Below, piece after piece: positions 36,817-45,800 of a stretch of DNA of 64,000 bases; positions within the stretch are counted from its first letter, which is position 1; every line of letters begins with the position of its first letter. The notes beneath the pieces are model-generated. The model saw nothing but the letters and a program-made list of their open reading frames with translations. It ran no database searches and was not told the origin of the DNA. Location of the stretch: the NCBI GenBank assembly GCA_026129905.1, contig JAHCHE010000034.1, positions 1-64,000 of the forward strand, read 5' to 3'. The stretch is from Bryobacteraceae bacterium (GTDB taxonomy: Bacteria; Acidobacteriota; Terriglobia; Bryobacterales; Bryobacteraceae). The position numbers and the translations under genes were made by a program.

Positions 36817-37666
36817 CTCCGCGCCAGACTCCGAATGACATGCTCAAGGATTCCCCCGCGATTCTCAAACTCCAGCCAGTTTCTGGTGAGACGGCCGTAC
36901 AGGGAGGGGCGGGCATCATGGGGATAAGGGGTCAACTTGTTGAGGCGGCGAGTGCGGCGCCGCAGCTTGCCTACAAGAGCTATGGACGGAAGGTTACCAA
37001 GGACCTGCTCCGAGGTTATTGCTGCAGGCTGGCGGCGGTTTACCTGAGGCGGTTCCGTGTAGAAGAACAGACCATTTGGGGAAAGGTCGCGGGCTAGCAA
37101 TCGGAGGGCAACTTGCCGCATGCTTTCATATCCTTTGGCCAGATCTCAACGAGCAGTGCAAGAGGCTGCTCCACGTAGTCGAGATATCTGAGGTACAGGT
37201 TCGCCTGCGGATCGTGCCGATAGGCTTCGGGATGTGTGGCGACCTCTCGGAGCTTCGCGCGGCCGACCCTGGCGAAGGCTTGACAGGGCGGCCCGCCGAC
37301 TACGACGTCCACGCTGACGGCAACGTCCGTCCCAAACCCGAGTGCGGAAACAAGGCCCTCGGGGTCCGTAACCTGGATGTCTCGCGCTTGAGCATGTGCT
37401 TGGTGCTTGCGCGGCGATAAGTGACTGTGGAAATTCAGAGCATGGGTTTTCGCCGCAATCGGATCGCTCTCCACTGGGGCGGCGATTTCGAAACCGGCGG
37501 CCTGGAATCCAAGCGAGAGGCCTCCGCACCCGGCGAAGAGGTCGAGCACTCTTGGGATGCCTTCGTGCCAAAGGCGCTTGAGTTTGGCTGTGCGGGCAAG
37601 TGAATTCCAACGCCTGCGGTCACCCATTTTGCTCGCAATCCGACCCAATGCCGGGCCCTGGCGCAT
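36786..37666 (-). pseudogene. DNA (cytosine-5) methyltransferase, broken
   Basis: The 5' part (37666 to about 37140) encodes motif I DLFAGCGGLSLGFQAAGFE and motif IV VVVGGPPCQAFARVGR, then LYLRYLDYVEQPLALLVE just where the motif VI ENV should appear. It runs into a premature stop at 37094. A second frame from about 37130 to 36786 continues with GYESMRQVALRLLARDL, VNRRQPAAITSEQVLGNLP and FENRGGILEHVIRSLA, which match the region after the catalytic core. Roughly 60 residues and the frame were therefore lost at about 37140. The C-terminus is also cut where the HNH gene begins. Motif VI and the final motifs are missing, so methylation activity is very unlikely. Confidence 0.82.
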
Positions 37667-37927
37667 CGCCCCGCTCCGGCGAACTCTTTGTAACCCTTAC
37701 AACCTGAACCGCTCATTCTATCTCTTTTTGAACCTCGGCGTGCGGTCGGGCTTGCAGTTTCGAGGACGGGAGCTGTGCTGGCGCTCCCGGGTCTGCTAGG
37801 AGTCTACGCAACGAAGGCCCGGCGGGAAAGCCTGGACCATGAGCCCCACTATCCGCCAAGAAGCTCGGGTGGGATACGTCTCCCAAATCGGCGCCCAAGA
37901 AATCTGTTCAAAATTCGTTTCCAGCGA
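37667..37927. other. Intergenic stretch upstream of the second Oar-like receptor
   Basis: These bases hold no convincing gene; the composition is mixed and less GC-rich. A near-perfect promoter for the receptor starts at 37928. Confidence 0.45.
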
Positions 37928-37956
37928 TTGACATTCTTATTGGGCCGAAATATAAT
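37928..37956 (+). promoter_or_regulatory. Consensus sigma-70 promoter of an Oar-like receptor gene
   Basis: TTGACA (37928-37933), a 17-nt spacer and TATAAT (37951-37956): a perfect consensus match, 48 bp before the ATG at 38005. In a genome of this G+C content such a match is unlikely by chance. Confidence 0.85.
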
Positions 37957-38004
37957 CCTTCCCACGGGGTAGTTTACCTTTTAGTCAAGAAAGGGAGAAG
38001 AAGC

Positions 38005-41000
38005 ATGCGTGGTAGGGTATTGGCGCTACTGGTGTGTTTGCTTGCGGGCTTTTCCTGGGCTTTCGGACAGATCGGGACGTCGACCATCACGGGACGGGTA
38101 GTCGATCCAACCGGGGCGGTGATCCCCGGGGTCTCGGTGACGGTGGTCCAACTGGCGACGAACTTTACGTTCACGGCGACAACCAATGACGAGGGTCTGT
38201 ACCGGGTACAGTCGCTCCGGCCGGGAGCGTACCGGGTCACGTTCGAATCCGCGGGGTTCAAGAAGGGCGTGCGCGAGGGGGTGGAGTTGCGAACGGGCGA
38301 CACCCTGGCGGTAGACATGAGCCTGGAGGTCGGCGCGGTGACCGAATTGTTGGAGGTAACCGGGCGGACGCAACTGCTGGAGACGGAGACTTCAGCCACC
38401 GGAACGGTGGTAAGCGGCACGATTTTGTACGACATGCCGCTTTATCAGCGGTATATCAACTCGACGCTGAACCTGGTACCGGGGATGACGACGGGCGGCT
38501 ATGCCTACGGCGGAAGCCTCGGCGCGTACCACCTGGCGGGGCAGCGGAGCGGCGCGATCGGGATTTTCGAGGATGGCGTTAACGCCAACGATCAACTAGG
38601 CGGAACGGAGACGATTAAGCCGATTCAGAACTCGGTGGCCGAGGTGAAGGTATTGACCACGGCGGTGCCGGCCGAGTTCGGCCATTCCGCCGGCGGCGTC
38701 ATCAGCGTGGTGAAGAAGAGCGGGACCAACGACTTCCACGGGATGGCGTCGTGGTACGGCCGGACGCGGCGGATGCAGCACCGGTTGTTTTTCGACAAGT
38801 TCCGGACCTCGCAGCCGTCGCCGGGACGTCCCGACGGCGTTCCGACGTTCTTCATGATGCCGGACGCCAACGTGTCGGGCCCGGTCTATTTCCCGAAGCT
38901 CTACGACGGGCGGAACAAAACGTTCTTCTTTTTCGGGTATCAGCGGCTGCACGAGAAGAAGGTGGCGCAGGTTTCGTCCACCACGCCGACGCCGGAGATG
39001 AAAGCCGGTATTTTCAACTTCCCGGGCGTGGCGAACGCGAACCCGATCTTCGATCCGGCCTCGACGCGGCAAGTGGACGGCGCGTGGGTGCGGGATCCAT
39101 TTCCGAACAACATCGTGCCCGGCGGCCGGATCGATCCGGTGGCGCGGAGAATTTTGGAGTTCGACCCGTGGGCGCCGCCCAACCAACCCGCTACGTTCAA
39201 CGCGAACGGACCGGTGGGCAACCTGCTGGCCGATGAGTTCGCCAAAGTGTTCTTCGACGACTACAACACGCGGCTGGACCACCAGTTCAGCCCGAACTTC
39301 CGGATCTACGGGAGCTACACCGAGAATCGCGGCAGCGGGTTCGGGAGGCCGATCAATATTCGGATGGACCGGCCGGAGTTCGATCACCAGCAGGGAAACT
39401 GGAGTCCTTCCTACAATCGCAACATCTCGGTCGGCAAGACGTGGGTGATGAGTCCCACGATGGTCAACGACGCGCGGGTGGGATACTACCGGCGGTTCAG
39501 CAAGACCGAGGTTCCGTCATACGGGCAAAACTGGGCGGAACGGCTGGGCATCCCGAACGTCACGGGTGAACTGATGCCGGGCTTCGGGGTCAGTTCGGCG
39601 GGCCGGGACAGCCCGGATTCCATGTACGGCATCTTCGGGGCGACGCCGCAGCGGAACGTGTACGAGACGCTCTCGTTCCGCAACGACACGTCGTGGATCC
39701 GCGGAACGCACGCGGTGAAGTTCGGGTACGAAACGCTGCGGTACCGGCTGAACTCGGCGATCTTCGCGCGGCCGGTCCAGTTTTCCTTTCAGAACGTGAC
39801 GGCGGGGTTGCAGCCGAACGGCGCAGTGGTTCCGCGGACGGGCAACACGTTCGCCGGCATGCTGACCGGTTACGTGAGTTCGGCGTTGTTCCAGTCGGAG
39901 CTGACGAGCTGGCTGCCGCGGTCATATATCCACAGCGTGTACATCCAGGACGACTGGAAGGTCCTGCCGACGCTGACGCTGAATTACGGTATCCGCTACT
40001 CGAATGAAAGTCCGTTCACGACCAAGTACGGCATGATGAGCAACTTCGATCCGACGGCGCGGGACGACGTGACGGGGAATTTGGGAGCGATCGTACATCC
40101 GACCGGAGCATTGAACGCGCGGGACAACAACAATTTCCAGCCTCGCATCGGCTTCGCCTGGCACCCGCTGCAGAAGTGGGTCTTCCGGGGAGGCTTCGGG
40201 CTGTACACGGTGGACGTGAAGTTTCCGACGCAGCGCGGCCAATTCGACGAGTACACGGCGGTTGTTAACCAGGAGGCGGCGCCGGGAGATCCGACGCCGA
40301 TCTATCAGATCAGCCGCGGGACCAGACCGCCGGGATTCAACATCCGGCCCAACAACACGGCGCCGTTCGTCGGGTCGAACTTCGGCGCTCGCAACGTGGC
40401 GTGGTGGGACCCGAACCTCCGGAATCCGTACGTGATGAACTGGAACGCCAGCATTCAGCACGAATTCACCGCCGATTACCTGCTGGAATTCAGCTACCAG
40501 GGATCGGGCGGCGTCGGGCTGCTGGAGCGTTGGGAGACCAACACGTTCCCTACTAACTTCGCCGTGAACGACCTGGCGCTGCGGAATCAAGTACTGGCCG
40601 CGCCGCAGAACTACCGGCCGTTCCCGAAGATCGGCAACACGCCGATGCAGTCGAATTTCGGCCATTCGACGTTCCATTCAGGAACGGTGAAGCTCGAGAA
40701 ACGGATGTCGCGGGGCATGTACTTCATGACCTTCTACACGTTCTCGAAGGCGATCAACAGCCAGGACACGGATACGTCCGGCACGGGCGTCTCGCCGATC
40801 CTGAACCGGGCGCTGGAGAAGGCGCGGGCGGGCTACGACCGTAACCACCGCTATATCGGCGTGGTCAATTACGAGCTGCCGTTCGGGCGGGGACAACGAT
40901 GGATGAACGGCGGCGGCTGGAAGCACTGGCTGCTGGGGGGCTATGAGCTTTCCTGGATCCAGACCATCGAGAGCGGCAACCCGCTGAACTTCAGCTTCGC

Positions 41001-41487
41001 CAACAGCCCGTACAACTACTATCCGACGTTCGCCGGCTCACGGCGGCCGGACGTGGTGAGCACGCCGGAGATCGTCGACAACTGGCGCGACATCGGCGGC
41101 GACCGCTTCAACCAGCAGAACCGCAACCCGATCATCGACATCAACCACTTCGCGTATCCGGGCGGCTGTCCGGCATCGAACCCCAGCGCGGACGACCGGG
41201 CGCGGTGTTCGTTCCTGGTGGGGAACGCCGGCCGCAACATACTCACCGGCACGCCGCTGTATTGGAGCCAGATCTCGGCGCAGAAGAACTTCCGGTTCGG
41301 CGAGCGCGTGAACGCGCAATTGCGCTGGGATTTCCAGAACGCGCTGAAGACGTTCAACTTCGATCCGCCGACGACGGCGGTGGATTTCCAGAATCCACGG
41401 ACGTTCGGGAAGCTGGGCTCGGACCCGCGGACCGCGTCGCTGGGCGGGCAGCCATTGATGAACCTCACCTTGATGCTGCAATGGTGA
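38005..41487 (+). CDS. Oar-like TonB-dependent receptor with carboxypeptidase-regulatory-like domain
   Basis: This 1160-residue outer-membrane receptor has a signal peptide (RGRVLALLVCLLAGFSWAFG), a CarboxypepD_reg-like domain (ITGRVVDPTGAVIPGVSVTV to about residue 105) and a plug (LYDMPLYQRYINSTLNLVP, AEFGHSAGGVISVVKKSG). The long barrel ends LMNLTLMLQW. It closely resembles the receptor at 42223 in motif order and wording, so the two are tandem paralogs with a Uma2 gene between. GGGAG lies ahead of the ATG and a consensus promoter is 48 bp upstream. A hairpin follows the stop. Substrate unknown; the neighbourhood points to carbohydrate-derived compounds. Confidence 0.93.
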   Translation: MRGRVLALLVCLLAGFSWAFGQIGTSTITGRVVDPTGAVIPGVSVTVVQLATNFTFTATTNDEGLYRVQSLRPGAYRVTFESAGFKKGVREGVELRTGDTLAVDMSLEVGAVTELLEVTGRTQLLETETSATGTVVSGTILYDMPLYQRYINSTLNLVPGMTTGGYAYGGSLGAYHLAGQRSGAIGIFEDGVNANDQLGGTETIKPIQNSVAEVKVLTTAVPAEFGHSAGGVISVVKKSGTNDFHGMASWYGRTRRMQHRLFFDKFRTSQPSPGRPDGVPTFFMMPDANVSGPVYFPKLYDGRNKTFFFFGYQRLHEKKVAQVSSTTPTPEMKAGIFNFPGVANANPIFDPASTRQVDGAWVRDPFPNNIVPGGRIDPVARRILEFDPWAPPNQPATFNANGPVGNLLADEFAKVFFDDYNTRLDHQFSPNFRIYGSYTENRGSGFGRPINIRMDRPEFDHQQGNWSPSYNRNISVGKTWVMSPTMVNDARVGYYRRFSKTEVPSYGQNWAERLGIPNVTGELMPGFGVSSAGRDSPDSMYGIFGATPQRNVYETLSFRNDTSWIRGTHAVKFGYETLRYRLNSAIFARPVQFSFQNVTAGLQPNGAVVPRTGNTFAGMLTGYVSSALFQSELTSWLPRSYIHSVYIQDDWKVLPTLTLNYGIRYSNESPFTTKYGMMSNFDPTARDDVTGNLGAIVHPTGALNARDNNNFQPRIGFAWHPLQKWVFRGGFGLYTVDVKFPTQRGQFDEYTAVVNQEAAPGDPTPIYQISRGTRPPGFNIRPNNTAPFVGSNFGARNVAWWDPNLRNPYVMNWNASIQHEFTADYLLEFSYQGSGGVGLLERWETNTFPTNFAVNDLALRNQVLAAPQNYRPFPKIGNTPMQSNFGHSTFHSGTVKLEKRMSRGMYFMTFYTFSKAINSQDTDTSGTGVSPILNRALEKARAGYDRNHRYIGVVNYELPFGRGQRWMNGGGWKHWLLGGYELSWIQTIESGNPLNFSFANSPYNYYPTFAGSRRPDVVSTPEIVDNWRDIGGDRFNQQNRNPIIDINHFAYPGGCPASNPSADDRARCSFLVGNAGRNILTGTPLYWSQISAQKNFRFGERVNAQLRWDFQNALKTFNFDPPTTAVDFQNPRTFGKLGSDPRTASLGGQPLMNLTLMLQW

Positions 41488-41513
41488 GGATGACTTAGAC
41501 CGCAGGCGCACGG

Positions 41514-41545
41514 AGGGGACGGCGCATCGGCCGCGCGCGTCCCCT
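41514..41545 (+). terminator. Hairpin after the second Oar-like receptor gene
   Basis: AGGGGACG (41514-41521) pairs with CGTCCCCT (41538-41545), 26 bp past the stop. A short TTCC follows, without a T-run. Confidence 0.45.
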
Positions 41546-41559
41546 TCCAACCGCTTAAA

Positions 41560-42087
41560 ATGCTGAGTATGGGCATCGCGACCGCTGTCTCGGAGCAGGA
41601 GTATCTTCATTCCAGCTATGACCCGGATTGCGAACTCGTCGATGGAAATCTCCTGGACCGGAACGTGGGTGAACGGGAACACAGCATCATCCAAGGTGAG
41701 CTGATCATATACTTCGGAACTCGCCGGAAGGAATGGGGCGTGCAAGACTTCCCGGCGCAGCGGATCCGGCTGGGGCCCGGCCACTATCGGGTTCCGGACG
41801 TTTGCGTCTACCGGGAACCGGCGCCGAGGGAGCAGGTTTTTACCACGCCGCCGTTTCTGGCAATCGAGATTCTGTCGAGCGAGGACAGGATGAGCCGCGT
41901 CCGGCGGAAGATCGACGACTACCTGCATTTCGGCGTGGCGTACGTGTGGGTGATCGACCCGGACACCCGCAAGGCGGATGTCTACACGGCGGCGTCCATT
42001 TACGAGGCGAAGGACCAGCGGCTGCGGACGGAGAATCCCGAAATGGAGATTCCGCTGGCCGAACTGTTCCGCGCGCTTGACGAGTAG
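41560..42087 (+). CDS. Uma2-family PD-(D/E)XK nuclease-fold protein
   Basis: This 175-residue protein belongs to the Uma2/DUF820 family: VSEQEYLHSSYDPDCELVDG, YRVPDVCVYRE with the core Asp, FLAIEILSSEDRMSRVRRKI with the Glu, then YLHFGVAYVWVIDPDTRKAD. The fold is that of restriction-type nucleases, but family function is unresolved and many genomes carry dozens of copies. No clear ribosome binding site precedes ATG 41560; a second in-frame ATG is at 41569. It sits between two paralogous receptors. Confidence 0.88.
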   Translation: MLSMGIATAVSEQEYLHSSYDPDCELVDGNLLDRNVGEREHSIIQGELIIYFGTRRKEWGVQDFPAQRIRLGPGHYRVPDVCVYREPAPREQVFTTPPFLAIEILSSEDRMSRVRRKIDDYLHFGVAYVWVIDPDTRKADVYTAASIYEAKDQRLRTENPEMEIPLAELFRALDE

Positions 42088-42153
42088 CGTCCGCCGCCGA
42101 ACCTTCCAGGGCCCGCTGATTTTAATCGACAGAAATTTCAGGGAAAACAGCCC

Positions 42154-42182
42154 TTGACAACTTTGCCCGCTCGTACTATAGA
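42154..42182 (+). promoter_or_regulatory. Near-consensus sigma-70 promoter of the third Oar-like receptor gene
   Basis: TTGACA (42154-42159), a 17-nt spacer and TATAGA (42177-42182) lie 40 bp before ATG 42223. The leader between promoter and start is A+T-rich and contains AGATCTGTATAGATTG-like sequence. Confidence 0.8.
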
Positions 42183-42222
42183 TAATCAGATCTGTATAGA
42201 TTGTATTGTCAGGGAGGTTGTC

Positions 42223-45200
42223 ATGCGGCGGGCCATATCATTAACGCTGCTTCTAATGTTTGTGTTTCTGACGCCGGCGCTGGCGCAGTTCGGCGCCGCT
42301 ACCATCACCGGGCGGGTGACGGATTCGAGCGGCGCTGTCGTGCCGGGAGTGACGATCACGATCGTCAACAGTCAAACCAATTTCACATCGACCGCGCAGA
42401 CGAACGAGGAGGGGATTTACCGCGCGCCCTCGCTGCGACCGGGGAACTACCGGGTATCGTTCGAGACGCAGGGATTCAAGCGGGTGGTCCGCGAGACCGA
42501 TGTGCGCACGGGCGAAACGCTCGCCGTGGATGCCGTGCTCGAAGTGGGGCAGGTGGCAGAGTCGATCGAGGTGTTGGGCCGCCCGCAGTTGCTGGAGACC
42601 GAGACGTCGGCGACGGGGAGCGTTGTCACCGGCAAGCTGATCTACGATCTGCCCATCTATCAGCGATGGGTGGCGTCGACGTTTCAGCTTGTGCCGAGCA
42701 TCAGCCAGGGCGGCTTCGCGTGGGGCGGCAGTCTCGGCGGGTTTCACGTGGCCGGGCAACGGGCGAGTTCGATCGGCTTTTTCGAGGACGGCGTGGTCGG
42801 GCAGGACCAGGTGGGCGGGATGGACAATATCAATCCCGTCCTGAATGCCGTACAGGAGATCAAGGTTCTGACAACCGCGCTGCCGGCGGAGTACGGGCAT
42901 TCGGCCGGCGGCGTTATCAGTTCGGTGAAGAAGACGGGGACGAACACGTTTCATGGCCTTGCCTCCGCGTTCGGCCGTTCGCGCAGCATGACGCACCGGC
43001 GGTACTTCGACAAGTGCCGTACGTCGCAATCGGATCAGGGCTGTATCGCGCAGGGCTCGTTTTTTCTGCAGCCGGACTTCAATCTCAGCGGTCCTGTTTA
43101 CATCCCTAAGTTGTACGATGGCCGCAACAAGACCTTCTGGTTTGTGGGCTACCAGCACCTGATCGAGAAGAAGACGAACCAGTGGCCCGGTACGGTGCCC
43201 ACGCCGGAGATGTTCAACGGCGATTTCACGTTCGGCGGCAAGGGGAACCCGCTGTACGATCCGACGACGACAAGACAGATGGCCGACGGGACCTGGGTGC
43301 GCGACATTTTCCCGAACAGCACGATTCCCCGGAGCCGCATCAACCCGGTGGCGCAGAAGGTCCTGAGCATCAATCCGTGGAAACCGGCCAACCAGGCGGC
43401 GGGGTTCACGTCCGACGGTCCCGTGGACAACCTGATTTACGATGAGCTTTCGCGGACGTTTTTCAAGGATTGGAGCGCCCGGGCAGACCACCAGTTCAGC
43501 CCGTATTTCAAGATTTACGGCAGCTACACGCGGAACTGGAGAAGCGGTTACGGAAGGCCAACGAACATCACGATCGCCGATTTCGACGCCAACAACGGCA
43601 ATCTGACGCCGGCCGTGTTCCAGAATTCCTCCTTGGGCAAGACCTGGATCGTCAGTCCGACGATGGTCAACGACGCGCGGGTCGGCTACTACCGCTACCG
43701 CCGCGACAGGGCAGTTCCCTCCTACGGCAAGGACTGGCCGTCGCAGTTGGGGATTCCGAACCTCAACGGGACGCTACTGCCTTCGTTCGGCCCGACCGCG
43801 TCATCATCGGACCCGCAAACGAGCGGGAACCAGTTTGCGCCGGGATCCATATACGGGATCACCGTCAGCGGCCCGAGCATCCGAATCGGAGAAACCGCCT
43901 CATTCCGCGACGACTTTTCCGTCATGAAGGGCACGCACGCCTTCAAGATGGGGTATGAGCTGTTGCGGTTCCGCCTGAACTACTCGCAGACCAACCACCC
44001 GAGCGGCGACTTCCGGTTCGACCAAATGACGGCGGGTCTGCAACCGAACGGCGTGTCCGTGCCGCGAACGGGCAACACGTTCGCCGGTTTCCTGCTGGGA
44101 GCCGTGCGGAGCGTCGAGTTCGATTCCGAACTGGCTTCTTGGCTGCCGAGGTCCTCGATTCACAGCTTCTACTTCCAGGACGACTGGAAAGCGACCCCGA
44201 CGTTGACGCTAAATCTTGGCATTCGGTACTCGAACGAAAGCCCGTTCAACACCAAGTACGGACTGCAAACGAATTTCGATCCGACAGCCATCGATGACGC
44301 GTCCGGCAAGGTGGGGGCGTACGTGCATCCGGGGTCGGGGCTGAACGCCCGCGACAATAACAACTTCCAACCGCGGGTCGGAGTAGCGTGGCACCCGCTT
44401 CAAAAATGGGTGTTCCGCGGGGGATTCGCCGTCAACACGGTGGATGTGCGATTCCCGGCCGAACGCGGGCAGTTCGAGGAGTATTTCGCGCTGGCCAACC
44501 TGCAGCGTCCTCCGGGCGATCCGCGGCCGCTGTTTCAGATCGAGCAAGGACCTCCCGCGTTCGCCTTCGACCTGCGCCAGGACGGCACGGCGCGGTACGT
44601 GGGAGCGAACCCGAGCGCGAGGAGCGCCCAGTGGTGGGATCCGAAGCTGCGGAATCCCTACGTCCTGAACTGGAATTTCAGCGTGCAGTACGAATTCAGC
44701 AACAACATGCTGCTGGAGACTTCCTACCAGGGTTCGTCGGGCGTGGGGCTGATCGAGCGGTGGGAGTACAACACGTTCCCCGTCGACTTCGGCGCCAACG
44801 ATCCGGCGCTGCGCGCGGCGGCGTTCGCCAAGCCGCAGGATTACCGGCCGCACACCAATTTCGGCAACGTCCAGTTCCGCTCAAACATGGGCCACTCCAC
44901 CTATCACGGCGGCACGGTGAAACTGGAGAAACGCTACTCGCAAGGTCTGACCTTCATGACCTTCTACACGTTCCAGAAGTCGATCAACAGTCAGGACGAC
45001 GACAATTCCGGCAGCGGCGTGGCGCCGATTCAGAACCGGAGCCTGGAGAAGGCGCGGGCCGGCTACGACCGCAACCATCGCTGGAACAGCACGTTCACGT
45101 ACGAGCTTCCGATCGGCCAGGGCCGGCGGTGGATGAACCGGCGCGGGGCGCTTGACTACGTCTTCGGCGGCTGGCAGGTGGCGTGGGTACAAACGGTGGA

Positions 45201-45672
45201 GAGCGGCAACCCGCTGAACTTCAGCTTCACCAACAGTCCGTACAACTACTATCCGACGTGGGTGGGCTCGCGCCGTCCGGACGTCGTCAGCACGCCCAGC
45301 CTGCGGGACAACTGGGGCGACCTCGGCGGCGACCGGTTCAACTCCGCTCGGATCAATCCGATCATGGACATTAACGCGTTCGCGTATCCGTCGGCGTTCA
45401 CGCCCGGCAACGCGGGGCGGAACATCATGACCGGGACGCGGTTGCTGTGGACCACCGTCTCGGCGCAGAAGAACATCAAGGTGTACGAGCGGCTCACGTT
45501 CCAGGTCCGCTGGGACATGAATAATCCATTTAAGACGTTCAATTTCGACAACCCCACCACGACCGTGGACCTGAAGAACCCGCAAACGTTCGGCAAGGTC
45601 AGCGGCGATCCCCGCACCGCCTCGTGGGGCGGAATGCCCCTGATGAATCTGACGCTGGCGTTGATGTGGTAG
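42223..45672 (+). CDS. Oar-like TonB-dependent receptor with carboxypeptidase-regulatory-like domain
   Basis: This receptor of about 1149 residues has a signal peptide (RRAISLTLLLMFVFLTPALA), a CarboxypepD_reg-like domain (ITGRVTDSSGAVVPGVTITI) and a plug (IYDLPIYQRWVASTFQLVP, AEYGHSAGGVISSVKKTG). The barrel ends LMNLTLALMW. It is a clear paralog of the receptor at 38005. ATG 42223 is chosen because GGGAGG lies 8 bp ahead and the signal peptide starts there; a longer in-frame start would lie over the promoter. A strong hairpin follows. Probably imports an oligomeric substrate processed by the secreted proteins encoded downstream. Confidence 0.93.
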   Translation: MRRAISLTLLLMFVFLTPALAQFGAATITGRVTDSSGAVVPGVTITIVNSQTNFTSTAQTNEEGIYRAPSLRPGNYRVSFETQGFKRVVRETDVRTGETLAVDAVLEVGQVAESIEVLGRPQLLETETSATGSVVTGKLIYDLPIYQRWVASTFQLVPSISQGGFAWGGSLGGFHVAGQRASSIGFFEDGVVGQDQVGGMDNINPVLNAVQEIKVLTTALPAEYGHSAGGVISSVKKTGTNTFHGLASAFGRSRSMTHRRYFDKCRTSQSDQGCIAQGSFFLQPDFNLSGPVYIPKLYDGRNKTFWFVGYQHLIEKKTNQWPGTVPTPEMFNGDFTFGGKGNPLYDPTTTRQMADGTWVRDIFPNSTIPRSRINPVAQKVLSINPWKPANQAAGFTSDGPVDNLIYDELSRTFFKDWSARADHQFSPYFKIYGSYTRNWRSGYGRPTNITIADFDANNGNLTPAVFQNSSLGKTWIVSPTMVNDARVGYYRYRRDRAVPSYGKDWPSQLGIPNLNGTLLPSFGPTASSSDPQTSGNQFAPGSIYGITVSGPSIRIGETASFRDDFSVMKGTHAFKMGYELLRFRLNYSQTNHPSGDFRFDQMTAGLQPNGVSVPRTGNTFAGFLLGAVRSVEFDSELASWLPRSSIHSFYFQDDWKATPTLTLNLGIRYSNESPFNTKYGLQTNFDPTAIDDASGKVGAYVHPGSGLNARDNNNFQPRVGVAWHPLQKWVFRGGFAVNTVDVRFPAERGQFEEYFALANLQRPPGDPRPLFQIEQGPPAFAFDLRQDGTARYVGANPSARSAQWWDPKLRNPYVLNWNFSVQYEFSNNMLLETSYQGSSGVGLIERWEYNTFPVDFGANDPALRAAAFAKPQDYRPHTNFGNVQFRSNMGHSTYHGGTVKLEKRYSQGLTFMTFYTFQKSINSQDDDNSGSGVAPIQNRSLEKARAGYDRNHRWNSTFTYELPIGQGRRWMNRRGALDYVFGGWQVAWVQTVESGNPLNFSFTNSPYNYYPTWVGSRRPDVVSTPSLRDNWGDLGGDRFNSARINPIMDINAFAYPSAFTPGNAGRNIMTGTRLLWTTVSAQKNIKVYERLTFQVRWDMNNPFKTFNFDNPTTTVDLKNPQTFGKVSGDPRTASWGGMPLMNLTLALMW

Positions 45673-45688
45673 ACGGCTGACCTGGCCA

Positions 45689-45717
45689 GGGACCCGCGGC
45701 TCCAGACCGCGGGTCCC
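45689..45717 (+). terminator. Strong hairpin after the third Oar-like receptor gene
   Basis: GGGACCCGCGG (45689-45699) pairs perfectly with CCGCGGGTCCC (45707-45717) around a 7-nt loop, 16 bp past the stop. There is no T-run; it may end transcription or protect the transcript end. Confidence 0.55.
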
Positions 45718-45800
45718 CATCCTCACGCAGCGTAAAGAGAAACAGGTCTAATCCGGTGGTATGCTGGAGCGGGCCGCTGGCTCCAACGGGAATCCAACCA

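Noticed and set aside
37396-37799. Small plus-strand frames opposite and beside the methyltransferase remnant
   Set aside because: No similarity or ribosome binding sites; they overlap recognisable methyltransferase motifs on the other strand.
44881-45726. Minus-strand frames under the third Oar-like receptor
   Set aside because: Shadow frames on the reverse of a well-supported receptor gene, low-complexity Arg/Val/Pro-rich.
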